Below, piece after piece: positions 37,101 to 46,737 of a stretch of DNA of 64,000 nucleotides (positions within the stretch are counted from its first letter, which is position 1; the number at the start of each line of letters is the position of its first letter). Under the pieces are notes generated by a model. That model worked only from the letters and a program-made list of their open reading frames with translations, made no database searches and was not told where the DNA came from. Position numbers and translations under genes: made by a program. Origin of the DNA: Mayamaea pseudoterrestris (lineage: Eukaryota > Bacillariophyta > Bacillariophyceae > Sellaphorales > Sellaphoraceae); NCBI GenBank assembly GCA_027923505.1, contig BROI01000025.1, positions 310,001-374,000 of the forward strand, in the 5' to 3' direction.

Positions 37101-39274
37101 TTGTGATAGGAAAATACCGCGAAGGCAGATACCCCTTATGGAGCTGGTATTATTTGCGTTGGTGGTTTGTTGATGTCGTGCGCAAGCTGGTTGGCCGTGG
37201 CATCTGGGGCTCGAGTGAAGTCCTCTTAGCATTCTACTATCGGCTGCTTGGGGCGCGTATTGGACGTGGCGCACGCATAAGCCTTGACGCAGAAATAGCT
37301 GAGTTTGACCTCGTAACGATTGGTAGAGACGCTGCCATTGAATACGCTACGTTACGGCCATTTGGAGTTGACAATGGATGCATGATTATGGGTACTGTCA
37401 GCGTGGGTGATCGATCGAGTGTTGGATTTCGATCGGTGGTTGCTCCCTTTACCGAAGTTCCAGCGGATACGCATTTGGGGCCTGTCACGAGCAGCTATGA
37501 AGTGAGCAGTGCAGCTGATCCCGTGCATCGACGTTATAACCGACACAATTTGCCAGCACCGAGTACCATTTCACAATTTTTTATTGGGGGGCCTATTGTC
37601 CTGACAGTGAATATCTTATCGTCACTTCCTGCTTGCTTTGTGCTCTATCTTTTGGTGACCATGCCTTTCCACTATGACATCTCAGCAGGTGATCTTGGTG
37701 ACCTGATGGAGTGGCTTTGTGATGCAAGGCGCATTCCTTTCTACATTGGCATTCGAGTTGTTCGAGCTCTCGTCGCTCCATTCGTCAAAATTGGCGCCGC
37801 AATTTTCATCAAGAAATATATTGTCGGAAAGTTTGAACCTGGTTGTAGAGGTACAACCGAATGGCACCTGCTGCGCCATTGGTTAATGGCTACGCTTCTT
37901 TCACGGCAGAACATTCAGGAGGTAACTGATCTTATTGGCCGTCACTACGAGCTGGTTAGTACCTTGTATCGCTTGCTCGGCGCGCAGGTTGGCAAGCGTG
38001 TGTTTTGGCCTGGCCACCAACCCATCTTCAGTGGTGAGTTTGACCTAATACAAATCGGCGACGACGTGGTCTTTGGTTCGCGTTCAGCCATCTTCTGTGC
38101 CACGACCGATAGTTGCGAGCAGGTGATTCTTAGCGCTGGATCCAATTTGTCAGACAATTCAATTTTACTTCCTGGGTCAGTGCTCGGGAAAAATGTGGTC
38201 CTCGGTTCGAACTCGGTCGGCCCTGCGGGCTGGTATCTGCCGGAGCAGAGCACGTGGTTTGGATGCCGGGCTGGCGAGCCTGTTCTTCTTGAGCGAGGCG
38301 TTGAAGGCGACTTTATACCCCCTTTGCTTGCCAAAACCCGCAAAGTTTCCGACTTTCCGTTTCATGGTGACGCGACAACGCTTCGACCGTTTGGTAAGGC
38401 GTTTTACATGAAACAGGCACCTTACAAAGTTCTTTCGCTTGGTTTTATCATCATATATTCCTTCGCATGCAAGGCTGCCATTGTCACCTTCCATACATTC
38501 CCCGTGCTTGCCGGAATTCATGGTACAGCTGCGATTATCTACGGCTGGACGCCTGCTGATCGCGATTTTGACAGTGTCGACATTTCTGCGCCGCGGTTTT
38601 ACTTCACGTTGCTTTCGGTCATGATTGTTTCCAACCTGATTCGCATCGTAGCATGGCTTGCCATTGAATACTTCGCTAAGTGGTTCATCATTGGGCAAAG
38701 GCAGGAAGGACAGTACGATTACGACAAGTCAGACTATTGCCAGCGCTGGGAGCTCTATCAGCTCTTGGCAAAGGTTCGCAACTTTGGACGCATGAACTTG
38801 ATGGAGTTCCTCGCAGGGACGCCATTTTTGGTCACCTACTTTCGCATGTTGGGATGTCAAATTGGGAAGGACTGTTGTCTGTACCCAAGTGGAGGCGATC
38901 CGTACATGCCCGAGGTGGACTTGGTCGAAATGGGAGATGGCTGTGTCGTGGACATGGCATCGATTGTGTGTCATTTGAATACTGGTGGTCATTTTGAGCT
39001 TTGCAAGATTACCATGCAGGACAACACTACATTGCGATGTCGGTCGCGAATCCAGCAAGGCGTCGTCATGGAAACGGGAAGTATGTTGTTGGAGAAGAGC
39101 TTGGCCATGACGGGAGAAGTTTGTGATGCCGCTTCGGTGTGGCAAGGATCTCCGGCCAGTCGAGTTCACTTGTATGATCGAACAACGGTAACAAGCTTTG
39201 GTTCAAGCGATTATGGAAGTACCGGCGCCCACCAGGTAAACATGTCAGCTTCAGCGGTGCATCATGCAGCCTGA
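34169..39274 (+). CDS. Pls-like membrane synthetase: adenylation, carrier, and three TM/hexapeptide modules
   Basis: The protein has 1,701 residues from the first in-frame ATG. Residues 1-650 are an AMP-forming ligase: TSGTTGNKK at 304-312, YGMTECMP, DTGDLGYLDVDGWL, GRSKEVINRGGE at 551-562, and the C-terminal lysine in TNKVLR (K644). The GRxKExINRGGE signature is that of acyl-, oxalyl- or aryl-CoA ligases rather than NRPS A domains. About 705-800 look like a second, degenerate AMP-ligase C-subdomain (GFMVPSHI to FNGKVDSTEL). A carrier domain follows, with FFQLGGSSM at 812-820 (S818 for phosphopantetheine). Then come membrane helices at about 900-930 and 949-983, 1142-1170 and 1190-1220, 1420-1460 and 1476-1510. 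Each pair precedes a left-handed beta-helix (GARIGRGARIS; GAQVGKRVFW; GCQIGKDCCLY). This is the TIGR02353 / epsilon-poly-lysine synthetase layout. The product is unknown; it is probably made at a membrane. Confidence 0.88.
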   Translation: MCKTSEELASMSKVEPKSTLVESVRHVQQPNGSIVGREVARIVLQQYDSLVSAIPSDLSSTAALASIDGRLPIDHGRIHSFVSDMGRQLHELGIGRKHRVAVILPNGPELALAILTISQWASCVPLNANGALSELEADCKRCRADVILGPCCSTTKSEEAMCGTAVIQEQARLFNVLQTEGYGTIDSFAGFCHVQKLANRLDIPFCGLAASKMEAGVFQLRPLSNPLLASEAQGMESRKGLLWSMLGGKDKPSAVSLEPTETSSLLSTTSSSSSLGSEENTSNDDKESRYAPNQHDDEVLVLFTSGTTGNKKLVAHRLGDMLVAAATIALSWNLSPLDVNCNMMPLYHVGGIVRQVFSPILSGGCVICCPAFEPTLFWALLRNRAFNWYYAAPTMHNMILQTGKELLAGDATVVTTLKPKLRMIANAAGGLLPALAKELRETFGANVLPSYGMTECMPISSPPSNYALEKPGTSGVPVGPEVAIIDPVTMRKYPADMEGPICVRGDPCFRGYSLNYLEPEGNVSSPFLADGWFDTGDLGYLDVDGWLFISGRSKEVINRGGELISPLEVEEAVTSHPRIQSCVAFSARHDILQEVVGVAVVPAPSMPRLSLDELHSFLSDRLENSKWPQCIVFMDDLPKSFTNKVLRLNLAQRLALPHFSDSMSSAEKIFEANCPRQGTPLDEHIKCKKLLAQASTVEAVLRRELLRDAAQKIIVVPHPMRAGCLVAHVHKIDRNELATVAKSLLDGFMVPSHICNMTSPEAFVNLPKPSDSIVAIAEGGFNGKVDSTELKVRQIMMDILDLDFISSKSNFFQLGGSSMLASQLASKIRKEFDVGFTGADVFQNNSVATMAELINDRTEGKGSHLAKEGYGVNEVGTNAPLAKLTADRLEPENNILKSAFQLMPICVVLPVWQLSRFFFYFMLLLQMLRSVPAAQSLLERFTLLEFDYYMTALVMTVISFHLTWIFVTPLLFVVLKWIVIGKYREGRYPLWSWYYLRWWFVDVVRKLVGRGIWGSSEVLLAFYYRLLGARIGRGARISLDAEIAEFDLVTIGRDAAIEYATLRPFGVDNGCMIMGTVSVGDRSSVGFRSVVAPFTEVPADTHLGPVTSSYEVSSAADPVHRRYNRHNLPAPSTISQFFIGGPIVLTVNILSSLPACFVLYLLVTMPFHYDISAGDLGDLMEWLCDARRIPFYIGIRVVRALVAPFVKIGAAIFIKKYIVGKFEPGCRGTTEWHLLRHWLMATLLSRQNIQEVTDLIGRHYELVSTLYRLLGAQVGKRVFWPGHQPIFSGEFDLIQIGDDVVFGSRSAIFCATTDSCEQVILSAGSNLSDNSILLPGSVLGKNVVLGSNSVGPAGWYLPEQSTWFGCRAGEPVLLERGVEGDFIPPLLAKTRKVSDFPFHGDATTLRPFGKAFYMKQAPYKVLSLGFIIIYSFACKAAIVTFHTFPVLAGIHGTAAIIYGWTPADRDFDSVDISAPRFYFTLLSVMIVSNLIRIVAWLAIEYFAKWFIIGQRQEGQYDYDKSDYCQRWELYQLLAKVRNFGRMNLMEFLAGTPFLVTYFRMLGCQIGKDCCLYPSGGDPYMPEVDLVEMGDGCVVDMASIVCHLNTGGHFELCKITMQDNTTLRCRSRIQQGVVMETGSMLLEKSLAMTGEVCDAASVWQGSPASRVHLYDRTTVTSFGSSDYGSTGAHQVNMSASAVHHAA

Positions 39275-39929
39275 TCGCTTCCCTCGCGATAGATAAAGCA
39301 ACCACAAAGGTCAAGCACAAACGTTTCGTCTCTTGCAGTAAAAGCCTCTTCTTAGGAAATACACTATCTGCCGTTGTCATTCGTAATAGCAATATTTGCT
39401 CCCCCAGCTGTCCCAGAGTCCACCCATGTACAGAGCGTCGCCATCTTTTGTCACAAAGAGACTGCAATCAAAGACTGCCAATAGTGTCAATGCAGTTGCG
39501 AAGAAGGCCATCGCGCATTGGATCGTCAGTATGGCATCGGGCGGCGGCGCCATCAATCGCAATGGAGGCAGAGTCATTTTCCAACTAACTACAACCAATT
39601 GCTTACCATGCCTTGCGAAGATTTATGGTCAAACTAGCTGGGCGATCAATAATTATTGAAAGCAGCGCTGCATCCAAGAACAATGATCACGCGGGCAGCA
39701 GTTCATCCTCATCACATATCGTAACGGTACTCAAGAAATGATACATGGATCGTAGGATGGTCGCGAGGAAGGAAGGTCCGTCTGCTGTCGTACGTCAGTG
39801 CGCGGCGGAGCCAACGAAAGAGTTCCACCCGTCAAACCTTCGTGCGCTCACATTTTTGTTCTTTCGCGTCGACGAGACGACCAAAATCCGACCAGCACAT
39901 CACAGTCCATCACAGTCCATCACCTCACC
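39275..39929 (-). other. Intergenic region with a possible small membrane-protein fragment at 39377-39577
   Basis: Most of this 655-bp gap is featureless. On the minus strand, 39377-39577 encodes 66 residues with one hydrophobic helix (AMAFFATALTLLAVFDCSLF) followed by MGGLWDSWGSKYCYYE. This resembles the first helix and loop (C-x-F, GLW, C-x-Y) of a four-helix protein family that I recall from diatoms. No continuation is found downstream, so it is a fragment, an unrecognised spliced gene or chance. Confidence 0.3.
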
Positions 39930-42311
39930 ATGAAGTTCAGCCATGCTGCTCTGTTAGTCGTGGCGACTGCGGCAAGCGCCGCTGCCTTTGTGCCTGCTTC
40001 CATTGCCAAGCAACGTACCTCATTCGGCCTGGTGACTGCCTCGAGGGCTCCGTCGTCGCGTCTCTTTCTCAGTGCGACGGTCGAAAAGCCAAAGGAAACG
40101 TTTGAATTCACCAGCGATGTTGGTCGAGTCATGGACTTGATCATTAACTCGCTGTATAGTGATAAGGTGAGTGTTTGGAACGGATTTTGTGTTGTGACGT
40201 TGACGAGTTTTGTGCAATCTAACAGTTAATCCCTGTTTGACAGGCAATTTTTCTGCGAGAGTTGATCTCCAACGCTGCTGATGCTTGCGACAAGAAGCGA
40301 TTCTTGAGCCTCACATCCGAAGGTGCAACCGACACCCCACCAACCATTAAAATCAAGGCGGACGAAACATCCAACACACTCATTATTGAGGACGGCGGCG
40401 TCGGCATGACTCGCGACGAACTCATCAATAATCTTGGTCGCATTGCACAGTCGGGAACGAAAGCTTTCATGGAAGCCTTGGGCGAAGGCAAGGCTGACGT
40501 CAATTTGATTGGTCAGTTTGGTGTCGGCTTTTACTCGGCGTACCTTGTCGCCGATCGCGTCGAAGTAGTCACCAAGAGCATGCAGGAAGGAGCCAAGCAA
40601 TTGCGATGGGCATCGACGGCTGACAACTCTTATACGATTGAGGATGATGACTCGGAACCAATTGAAGGATCAGGTACTCGGCTGATTTTGCATTTGAAGG
40701 ATGATGCATCCGAGTATTTGCAGTCGTCCAAGATTGAGGAACTTTTGAACCGATACTCCGAATTCATTGAGTTTCCCATTTCAGTGTGGAAGAGCAAGAC
40801 GGAATACAAGCGAGTACCCGACGAGGAAGCCAACAAGGAATTGAAGGAAGGCGAAGAGCCAAAGATGAAGACGGTTCCGGAAACGACGGAAGGATTCGAG
40901 CTCATCAACACGCAGAAACCAATTTGGCTACGACCCGTCAAGGAAGTGGAAGAGCAAGAGTACAAGGATTTTTACAAATCCGCCTTTCGTGCATCGTATG
41001 ACGAGCCAATGAAGTGGAGCCACTTTGTTTTGGAAGGCCAGGTGGAGTGCAAGGCACTACTGTACATTCCAGGCATGCTTCCATTCGAACTATCCAAAGA
41101 CATGTTTGACGAAAACTCTCGCAACATTCGTCTCTACGTTAAGCGCGTCTTTATCAATGACAAGTTTGAGGACCTCATGCCGCGATGGCTCAAGTTTGTC
41201 CGCGGCGTTGTCGATAGCAATGATTTGCCGCTGAACGTGAGCCGTGAGATTCTGCAAAAGTCAAAGGTCTTGTCGATTATTAACAAGCGCTTGGTCCGCA
41301 AATCACTTGATATGATCCGAGAGATTGCCGAAGACGAAGACAAGTCCAGGTACATTATGTTTTGGAACAACTGTAAGTTTTCGCTCGCATCAGTGGACAG
41401 TTAAACCACGTGACGACTAAGTCTGACATGCCAGCTTTTACCTTCTCAATTCAGTCGGCAAGTACTTGAAGGTCGGTATTATCGAGGACGACAAGAACAA
41501 GAAGGACATTGCTCCTCTTCTTCGCTTCTTCTCAAGCAAGTCCACGGAGGAGTACACATCATTGGACAATTATGTCGCTGCCATGCCGGAGGGTCAAAAA
41601 GCAATCTACTACGTTACGGGTGATGGCGTCGAGAATGCTTCCATGTCACCGGTGATTGAAAAGCTAAAGTCGCGAGGATACGAAGTCCTTTTTGCGACGG
41701 AACCATTGGACGAAATCATGATGGAAGGTCTCCGCAGTTACAAGGAGAAGGATATCATTGATGCAGCCAAGGAAAATTTGAAACTTGACGACGACGAAGA
41801 GGCTGCAAAGAAAAAGGAGCAACTAAGAGAGGAATACAAGGAAGTCGTTGACTACCTTGAGGTGCTTTTGAAGGACAAGATCCAAAAGGTTGTGGTTAGT
41901 GATTTACTTGTTGACTCTCCAGCGGCACTTGTTCAAGGTGCCTATGGCATGAGCCCCACCATGCAGCGCTACATGAAAGCTCAGGCAGTTGCATCTGGAC
42001 AAGCTGGCGGCTTTCCTGACATGAACAAGGCAGTTCTTGAAATCAATCCGAAACACGCAATCATCAAGGACATTGATCGTCTGGTGCAATCGGGCGATAA
42101 GGACTCGCAAGAACTGAAAGACTGTGGACTGCTCATGTATGACGTTGCAGCCATGACTAGTGGATACGATGTTCCAGATATGAAAGAGTTTGCCAAGCGC
42201 GTCCTTCAGTTAATGGATGACAAGGTGACAACAGCAGCGTCGGAGTCTGGCGAGACCGAGGAGCTTGAAACGAAAGATGCTGAGCTTGTGGATGACTCCG
42301 TACTCGAGTAA
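39930..42311 (+). CDS. HSP90C: Plastid HSP90 chaperone (HSP90C type), three exons
   Basis: Exons are 39930-40166, 40244-41372 and 41455-42311. Introns of 77 and 82 bp start GTGAGT and GTAAGT, end CAG, and restore the frame exactly, giving 740 residues. The leader MKFSHAALLVVATAASAAAF followed by VPAS is a signal peptide with a plastid cleavage motif. The ATPase domain follows: FLRELISNAADACDK, DGGVGMTRDELINNLG, SGTKAFMEAL and GQFGVGFYSAYLVAD. The middle domain has FEDLMPRWLKFVRGVVDSNDLPLNVSREILQ, and the dimerisation domain ends TMQRYMKAQ and NPKHAIIKDI. There is no MEEVD or KDEL tail, as expected for the organelle form. It folds imported and thylakoid-related proteins in the stroma together with Hsp70. 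All HSP90 signatures are intact. Confidence 0.95.
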
Positions 42312-42489
42312 AAAGCTAGATTACAAATTATAAGTATAAATTGCATTTATTGCACAATAAACACCAGTAGATTTTATTAGCGAGTGAGGTAAGAGGCATC
42401 GAGGTGAAAGAAGATGATCAGGGTCCATGTCAGCTTCTGCTCCAATCCACAGGACACTCCATTACGGAACAGCTCTTGTCCATGGACTG

Positions 42490-42690
42490 TCAACCAACGA
42501 CTCTCTCCTTCCATGTTTCCCATACGGCAAACTTGAGCGCCCCGCCACTTCCATCGGCCAGCGCATACACCAGGAAGCCACTATAAAAGCCTGCGACTCC
42601 GGATTTCTCGAACAAGAATTGCGCTGTTTCCAAAAAGCTCTTGCCCAAGCCTGTATTCTTTTGCTGCGAGGTTTTCGAGCAGCCAATGGG
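42490..42690 (-). pseudogene. Fragment resembling the C-terminus of a mitochondrial carrier (SLC25)
   Basis: About 65 codons on the minus strand end with SFLETAQFLFEKSGVAGFYSG then LADGSGGALKFAVWETWKE and a stop. The G-x-x-G-F-Y-x-G pattern and following hydrophobic helix with a terminal E resemble the last repeat of SLC25 carriers. No upstream repeats or start codon are present, and it directly follows the decaying SGNH gene. A broken remnant is most likely; an unrecognised terminal exon is the alternative. Confidence 0.35.
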
Positions 42691-42731
42691 GGCATGTTCA
42701 TCAAGCAGGTTGTCGCGTCTGATAGCAGTAC

Positions 42732-44105
42732 TCAATCTTGGCAGGTAGTTGAAATGACGCTCCATAAAAAGGACGCCAGTGCTCGGTACCACGATTCATC
42801 CATGTGAATGTTATCCGCCGCGAGGTGTTTGCCGTCCATTTGTGATGCCTCAAACACATCCATAAACAATGTATTCAACTCTGGCATTCCTTCCAACATC
42901 TGTTTGACGCCCTCGTTTCAATAGCCAGTTTGGTTGATTGTTTGAGGGTACAGGTCTGGCACAGTCTGTAGTGGCGCGGTCGCCCCAAGCCAAATAATAC
43001 TTTCGCAGTGTGGATAAAGTATTCGAATGTACCATTCAATGTTCGACAGGTACACTCCTCGCGTGACATTTGGAATGGCGGCATCGTGGTGGGCCGTGCT
43101 GATGAGGCAGATTGGTTTGCCCCAGTCACGAACAAGCCCCGGCGAGTTGTAGCTTGCATTGACAAAAGCGGCAATGTTTTCTTGCGTTGTCGTATACGCA
43201 CTGCTTTGCATCTCCACGTCGCGAGCGAATTCTACCTTGAGAAAGCCTCCGTAGACAATGGGGCGACGCCGCTTCTGCCGCTGCGTCTTGTTGGCGGCGT
43301 TCAAGTGATCAAGGCACGTTTGCGATTCATTGACTAGCGAACAAACGCGTATGGACGTATAGCATCCAGCCTGCAAGTTGTGAGAAAATGTTATAGGATT
43401 TGCACGTTAGTTACAGAGCGTTCAACAAATAATCACACAGCCATTGTGTCACGCACGCAGTCACTGCAGAATGAATAGTTCAATCCGTACGAAATGGGTC
43501 CTTCACCAGCTTCGTGATTTGGAAACACCCATGTATCATTCCATGGATAGTCAAGACCAAACATTTCGTTGCTGCGACAGCGATCACCTTCTAAAAGTTC
43601 GCAAGCGTAAATGTTACGACAGTTTGTTTTCAGCTTGTTGACCAGTTGATGATGACCACCTTGCAATTGTGGAAGGAATTTGGACAAGTGATGAGGTCCC
43701 ATTGTGGAATCGCCGAGCAGCAAGAATCGACGACCCAATCTTTCATTCCTGTGCGAGCAAATGCGGGAAAGCAAAAGGTTTCGACACTCTGCATCGCCAT
43801 TTGGTTTGGGCGACCATATGCAAGAGACTTGGATGGGTGCAGGAGTACTCGTAGGCGACGCACTCAAGACTGCTTTCGGAGCTTCCGTCAAGAAAACTGC
43901 CGTAAATGATGCCAGCGATCCATTCGTAGTCATATTTGGAGCAATATTGGAGCCTCTGCCATGGTTGCTTCTACCGAAAAGTATTGGCTTTCGGCCGATC
44001 CTATGGCGTGCGGCTGTTGTCGTCAAGGACAATCCAGACAATGTTCAGAAGAAAAACAACTAGAGCAGTTATAAAGATAGCAGGTCGTCTTATTTCACTG
44101 CTCAT
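42732..44105 (-). pseudogene. Decaying type II membrane SGNH/PC-esterase-like gene
   Basis: The ATG at 44105 begins a membrane-anchor sequence (AIFITALVVFLLNIVWIVL). About 34 codons later the frame must shift by one base (between 44041 and 44004) to reach the main body, with RRFLLLGDSTMGPHHLSK as block I (GDS). A probable 68-bp intron (43371-43438) joins this to exon 2, containing GKPICLISTAHHDAAI. An in-frame TGA at 42916-42918 interrupts it before the last 61 codons, which carry DNIHMDESWYRALASFLW with the catalytic Asp-x-x-His. Two independent interruptions argue for a pseudogene, although a missed short intron could explain the first. In the family these proteins modify cell-surface glycans in the Golgi. 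Confidence 0.6.
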
Positions 44106-44390
44106 TGTCGGCGGCATTGTAGTCATTGGATCGTCGTTCATCTTGCTGGATGATGGAATGATGGATGATGGACGGTTGCTTGGTTATGATCGCTAATTGT
44201 CGATCGTTCAAGGTCGCAACTGTCCGTCCGGTTTTGAAAGTATTGTCGCAGCGCGCCTCTGACGACGATCGAATCGTTGATCGAAAATGACCATGACCCG
44301 ACGCGACGGCAAAGAGAAGTTCATTGCTCCTCAACCACTCACAATCAGCTGCAACCTTACACCTTTCGCCAACTAAACAACAGAACTACC

Positions 44391-44797
44391 ATGGCGGACA
44401 TGATGTTTTTCCTCAAGAAGGTACGTGGACGTTGTCGCGACAAGTTTGTCGTGTGACACTCACAAATCGACGTGCGTCGAGGCAGTTGAAAGGCGACTCG
44501 AAAAAGAGTTTATACAGCTGGACCAAACTTTCGCGTATTATAGTCACTGAAAATTGTCGCTCATTATCGCTGCTTGACCGTTCCTTTTTAACATAACAGA
44601 ACAAGGAGAAGGAAGCCGAAAAGGCCAAGGAACGTCAAACCAAGGCAGAACTCAAGACGGCATATACGCAGGGAGGGTCAGGAGAGGAAGCCTTTTTCAA
44701 AAAGATTAACGTTACGGAAGCTGAGCGCAAGGAAACTGCCCGAAAGACTGTCAAGGACAATGAGAATGTTAACATGGCCAAGGCAGCCTTTGGATAG
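44391..44797 (+). CDS. Small charged protein encoded by two exons, unrecognised
   Basis: Exon 1 is only 30 bases (44391-44420, encoding MADMMFFLKK). The 179-bp intron (44421-44599) starts GTACGT and ends AACAG, and exon 2 (44600-44797) adds 65 codons plus stop in phase, giving 75 residues. The protein is mostly Lys/Glu helix (NKEKEAEKAKERQTKAELK) followed by GGSGEEAFFKKINVTEAER and a short helix. The ATG has a good context (accATGG). It has no known domain and no targeting signal. Clean splice sites and an in-phase join support it as a real gene that simple frame scanning would miss. Confidence 0.65.
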
Positions 44798-44949
44798 CGC
44801 TGCAACGGTACTGTACTACAACAGAATACAGACGCATTGAGTAATAATAGATTGGATCATGATTGACGAGTAGTGGCGTGAAGTTCCTGTATAACGATAA
44901 ACAACAAGAGACTTAAATAATTGGTCGTCTTGTGCACGCAAGTTGTATT

Positions 44950-46461
44950 CTAGTACTGAACACTCTGCGAATATGAATCATTGTCCTCCTGCGCAGTCGC
45001 CTTGTCATTCTCCACTCCCTCATTATTTCTCGCACTAGAGTAAAACTTGGTTCGCTCCAAACCTTGCCAGGCGACACGGACACCTTGCTGCAAGACGCTA
45101 CGTCTCCAGTCTGGATGTTGCAAGTAAAAGGCTGGCAGCATGGTGCGCTTGGCCCACACCATGGGGCTCGTTGAGGAATTCGTCGTGGAATGATTGCCAT
45201 GTTGATAGGCGGCATTCTCCGTCATCAACGCATGTCCAACGAATATGGAAGGTATTGTTCCAAACTCTTGCACAAAGAACAAACTATTAGCGTCATGCTC
45301 GTGTAGCAAGTCATGAAAATAGGATCCATACAAGCCCTTGACCTGCTCGTAGCCAGACGCGACGGAATTTTCGGTCGGCAGCAATGAGTTTGGAAACCAG
45401 CGCTGCAACTGCTGAGCGTAATTGTTCACGTATTTGTCGCTTGGAGCTTGGGAAAAATCAGTCTCGCCTTCATCTTGCTGCTGATCAGAAAGACTAGCGT
45501 TGCCTTGATTGGAAGCAAAATGCGCACCAGGCAGCAAGGTGTCGCGACCACTCGGACCCAGGCCAGTGTGCACGTCAATCCAAGTAATCGCATCATGCGT
45601 TCCATGGCTCGCATCATCGTGCTTATCCTTCTTGTGCTGATGCAGATGCTTGCTCAGATACTTTGTCAACCACTCCTCGAGTAGCTTGGTCGAAGGTTCC
45701 AACTGACTGCCACCGTAAAAAATGCCCTTGTCATTATAATATTGACCAGCCACCATGGCAGCCTTGATGCTCGCAAGGCCATGATGCGAAAGGTTCCACA
45801 CGACGCGCGGCCAAAACGATGCATACGCGCTCCATAGTGACGGAGCTTGATGCGGATTGAACAAGTCTTGGAGCTTGGCATATGATTCGTGACTCGCATT
45901 ATGATGTTCATGTATACTTTCAAACTCTTGCTTGGTCAGTGCGTTTCGATTCAAGTCAACGTTATGTTCATTGACGCGTCTATAGTGAGCCATGCCGTAG
46001 GGATTGACGGCGTGCACCAAGACGAGCGTCGGTCGGTCGGAATGCTTGGTTTTGAACGACGGAGAATCCAGCAGCGCCAGCTGAACGGCCGACCCCGCGT
46101 AACCTTCCACTCCATGCACGCCCGAGGAGTGAATCACTAGTCCAGGTTGTGATCCAGGTAAAATGCAAATGTCCATGTAGTAAGACTCTTGATGCAGATT
46201 GTCCTTGTAGATTAAAATACTTTCTAGTTTCGCCGACGGAATGAGCTGCACTGCTCGCTGGAATCGCTCACGGGCCTGCGTATAATTGTCGCTAAAGTAG
46301 TCGCAAGCATTCACGGACACTTCATCGCCTTGTGCCTGTGGAAGCCACACTAGTTCGACGCCATGGCAAGGATCATGGTGCGATTTGATCAAGTAGGCTG
46401 TTCCGGCAGCGACGAGGACTGTCATGAGCGATGATAGCGTAACGCAAATGGAGATGAACAT
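44950..46461 (-). CDS. DUF2817 zinc-carboxypeptidase-like protein, membrane-anchored or secreted
   Basis: A 503-residue protein starting with a hydrophobic segment (MFISICVTLSSLMTVLVAAGTAYL), a signal anchor or signal peptide. The body matches DUF2817, a family related to M14 metallopeptidases: YFSDNYTQARERFQ at the start, VIHSSGVHGVEGYAGSA (zinc ligands His and Glu, about residues 107-120), VHAVNPYGMAHYRRVNEHNV then DLNRNAL, SHHGLASIKAAMVAGQY, WIDVHTGLGPSGRDTLL (third ligand His) and FFVQEFGTIPS (candidate catalytic Glu). Several N-x-S/T sites agree with passage through the secretory pathway. The natural substrate of DUF2817 proteins is not established. Confidence 0.85.
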   Translation of the reverse strand: MFISICVTLSSLMTVLVAAGTAYLIKSHHDPCHGVELVWLPQAQGDEVSVNACDYFSDNYTQARERFQRAVQLIPSAKLESILIYKDNLHQESYYMDICILPGSQPGLVIHSSGVHGVEGYAGSAVQLALLDSPSFKTKHSDRPTLVLVHAVNPYGMAHYRRVNEHNVDLNRNALTKQEFESIHEHHNASHESYAKLQDLFNPHQAPSLWSAYASFWPRVVWNLSHHGLASIKAAMVAGQYYNDKGIFYGGSQLEPSTKLLEEWLTKYLSKHLHQHKKDKHDDASHGTHDAITWIDVHTGLGPSGRDTLLPGAHFASNQGNASLSDQQQDEGETDFSQAPSDKYVNNYAQQLQRWFPNSLLPTENSVASGYEQVKGLYGSYFHDLLHEHDANSLFFVQEFGTIPSIFVGHALMTENAAYQHGNHSTTNSSTSPMVWAKRTMLPAFYLQHPDWRRSVLQQGVRVAWQGLERTKFYSSARNNEGVENDKATAQEDNDSYSQSVQY

Positions 46462-46737
46462 GCTGTAAGGTTCAAAGTCTCTACGCCACTGGCACTATCG
46501 ACTTGATTTAGCGATAATGATTTAACTGGTCTGCCTCAAAGCTAGAGAACCCATGGTGTCGGGTGTCGAATTGCGAGAAATCCGCGACGATCCGAAAAAG
46601 AAGGATCTCGTCCATTAATTAAAACGTCATAATGTCACATCGTTTTCACTAGACGTACGCACGAACACGAAGCAACGTTTCTGTGTTACACGCGCGCCAG
46701 CCGCGCCCAATGGCCTCGGCCTTTTTCTCGTCGCGGC

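Noticed and set aside
42916-42918. Selenocysteine codon in the SGNH gene
   Set aside because: The UGA is not at a catalytic position of the fold, relatives plausibly have Trp there, and the gene has another frame problem. No SECIS-like structure was identified by eye.
44041-44196. 51-codon plus-strand frame encoding one hydrophobic helix
   Set aside because: It is antisense to the membrane-anchor segment of the SGNH gene, whose type II topology fits the rest of that gene better.
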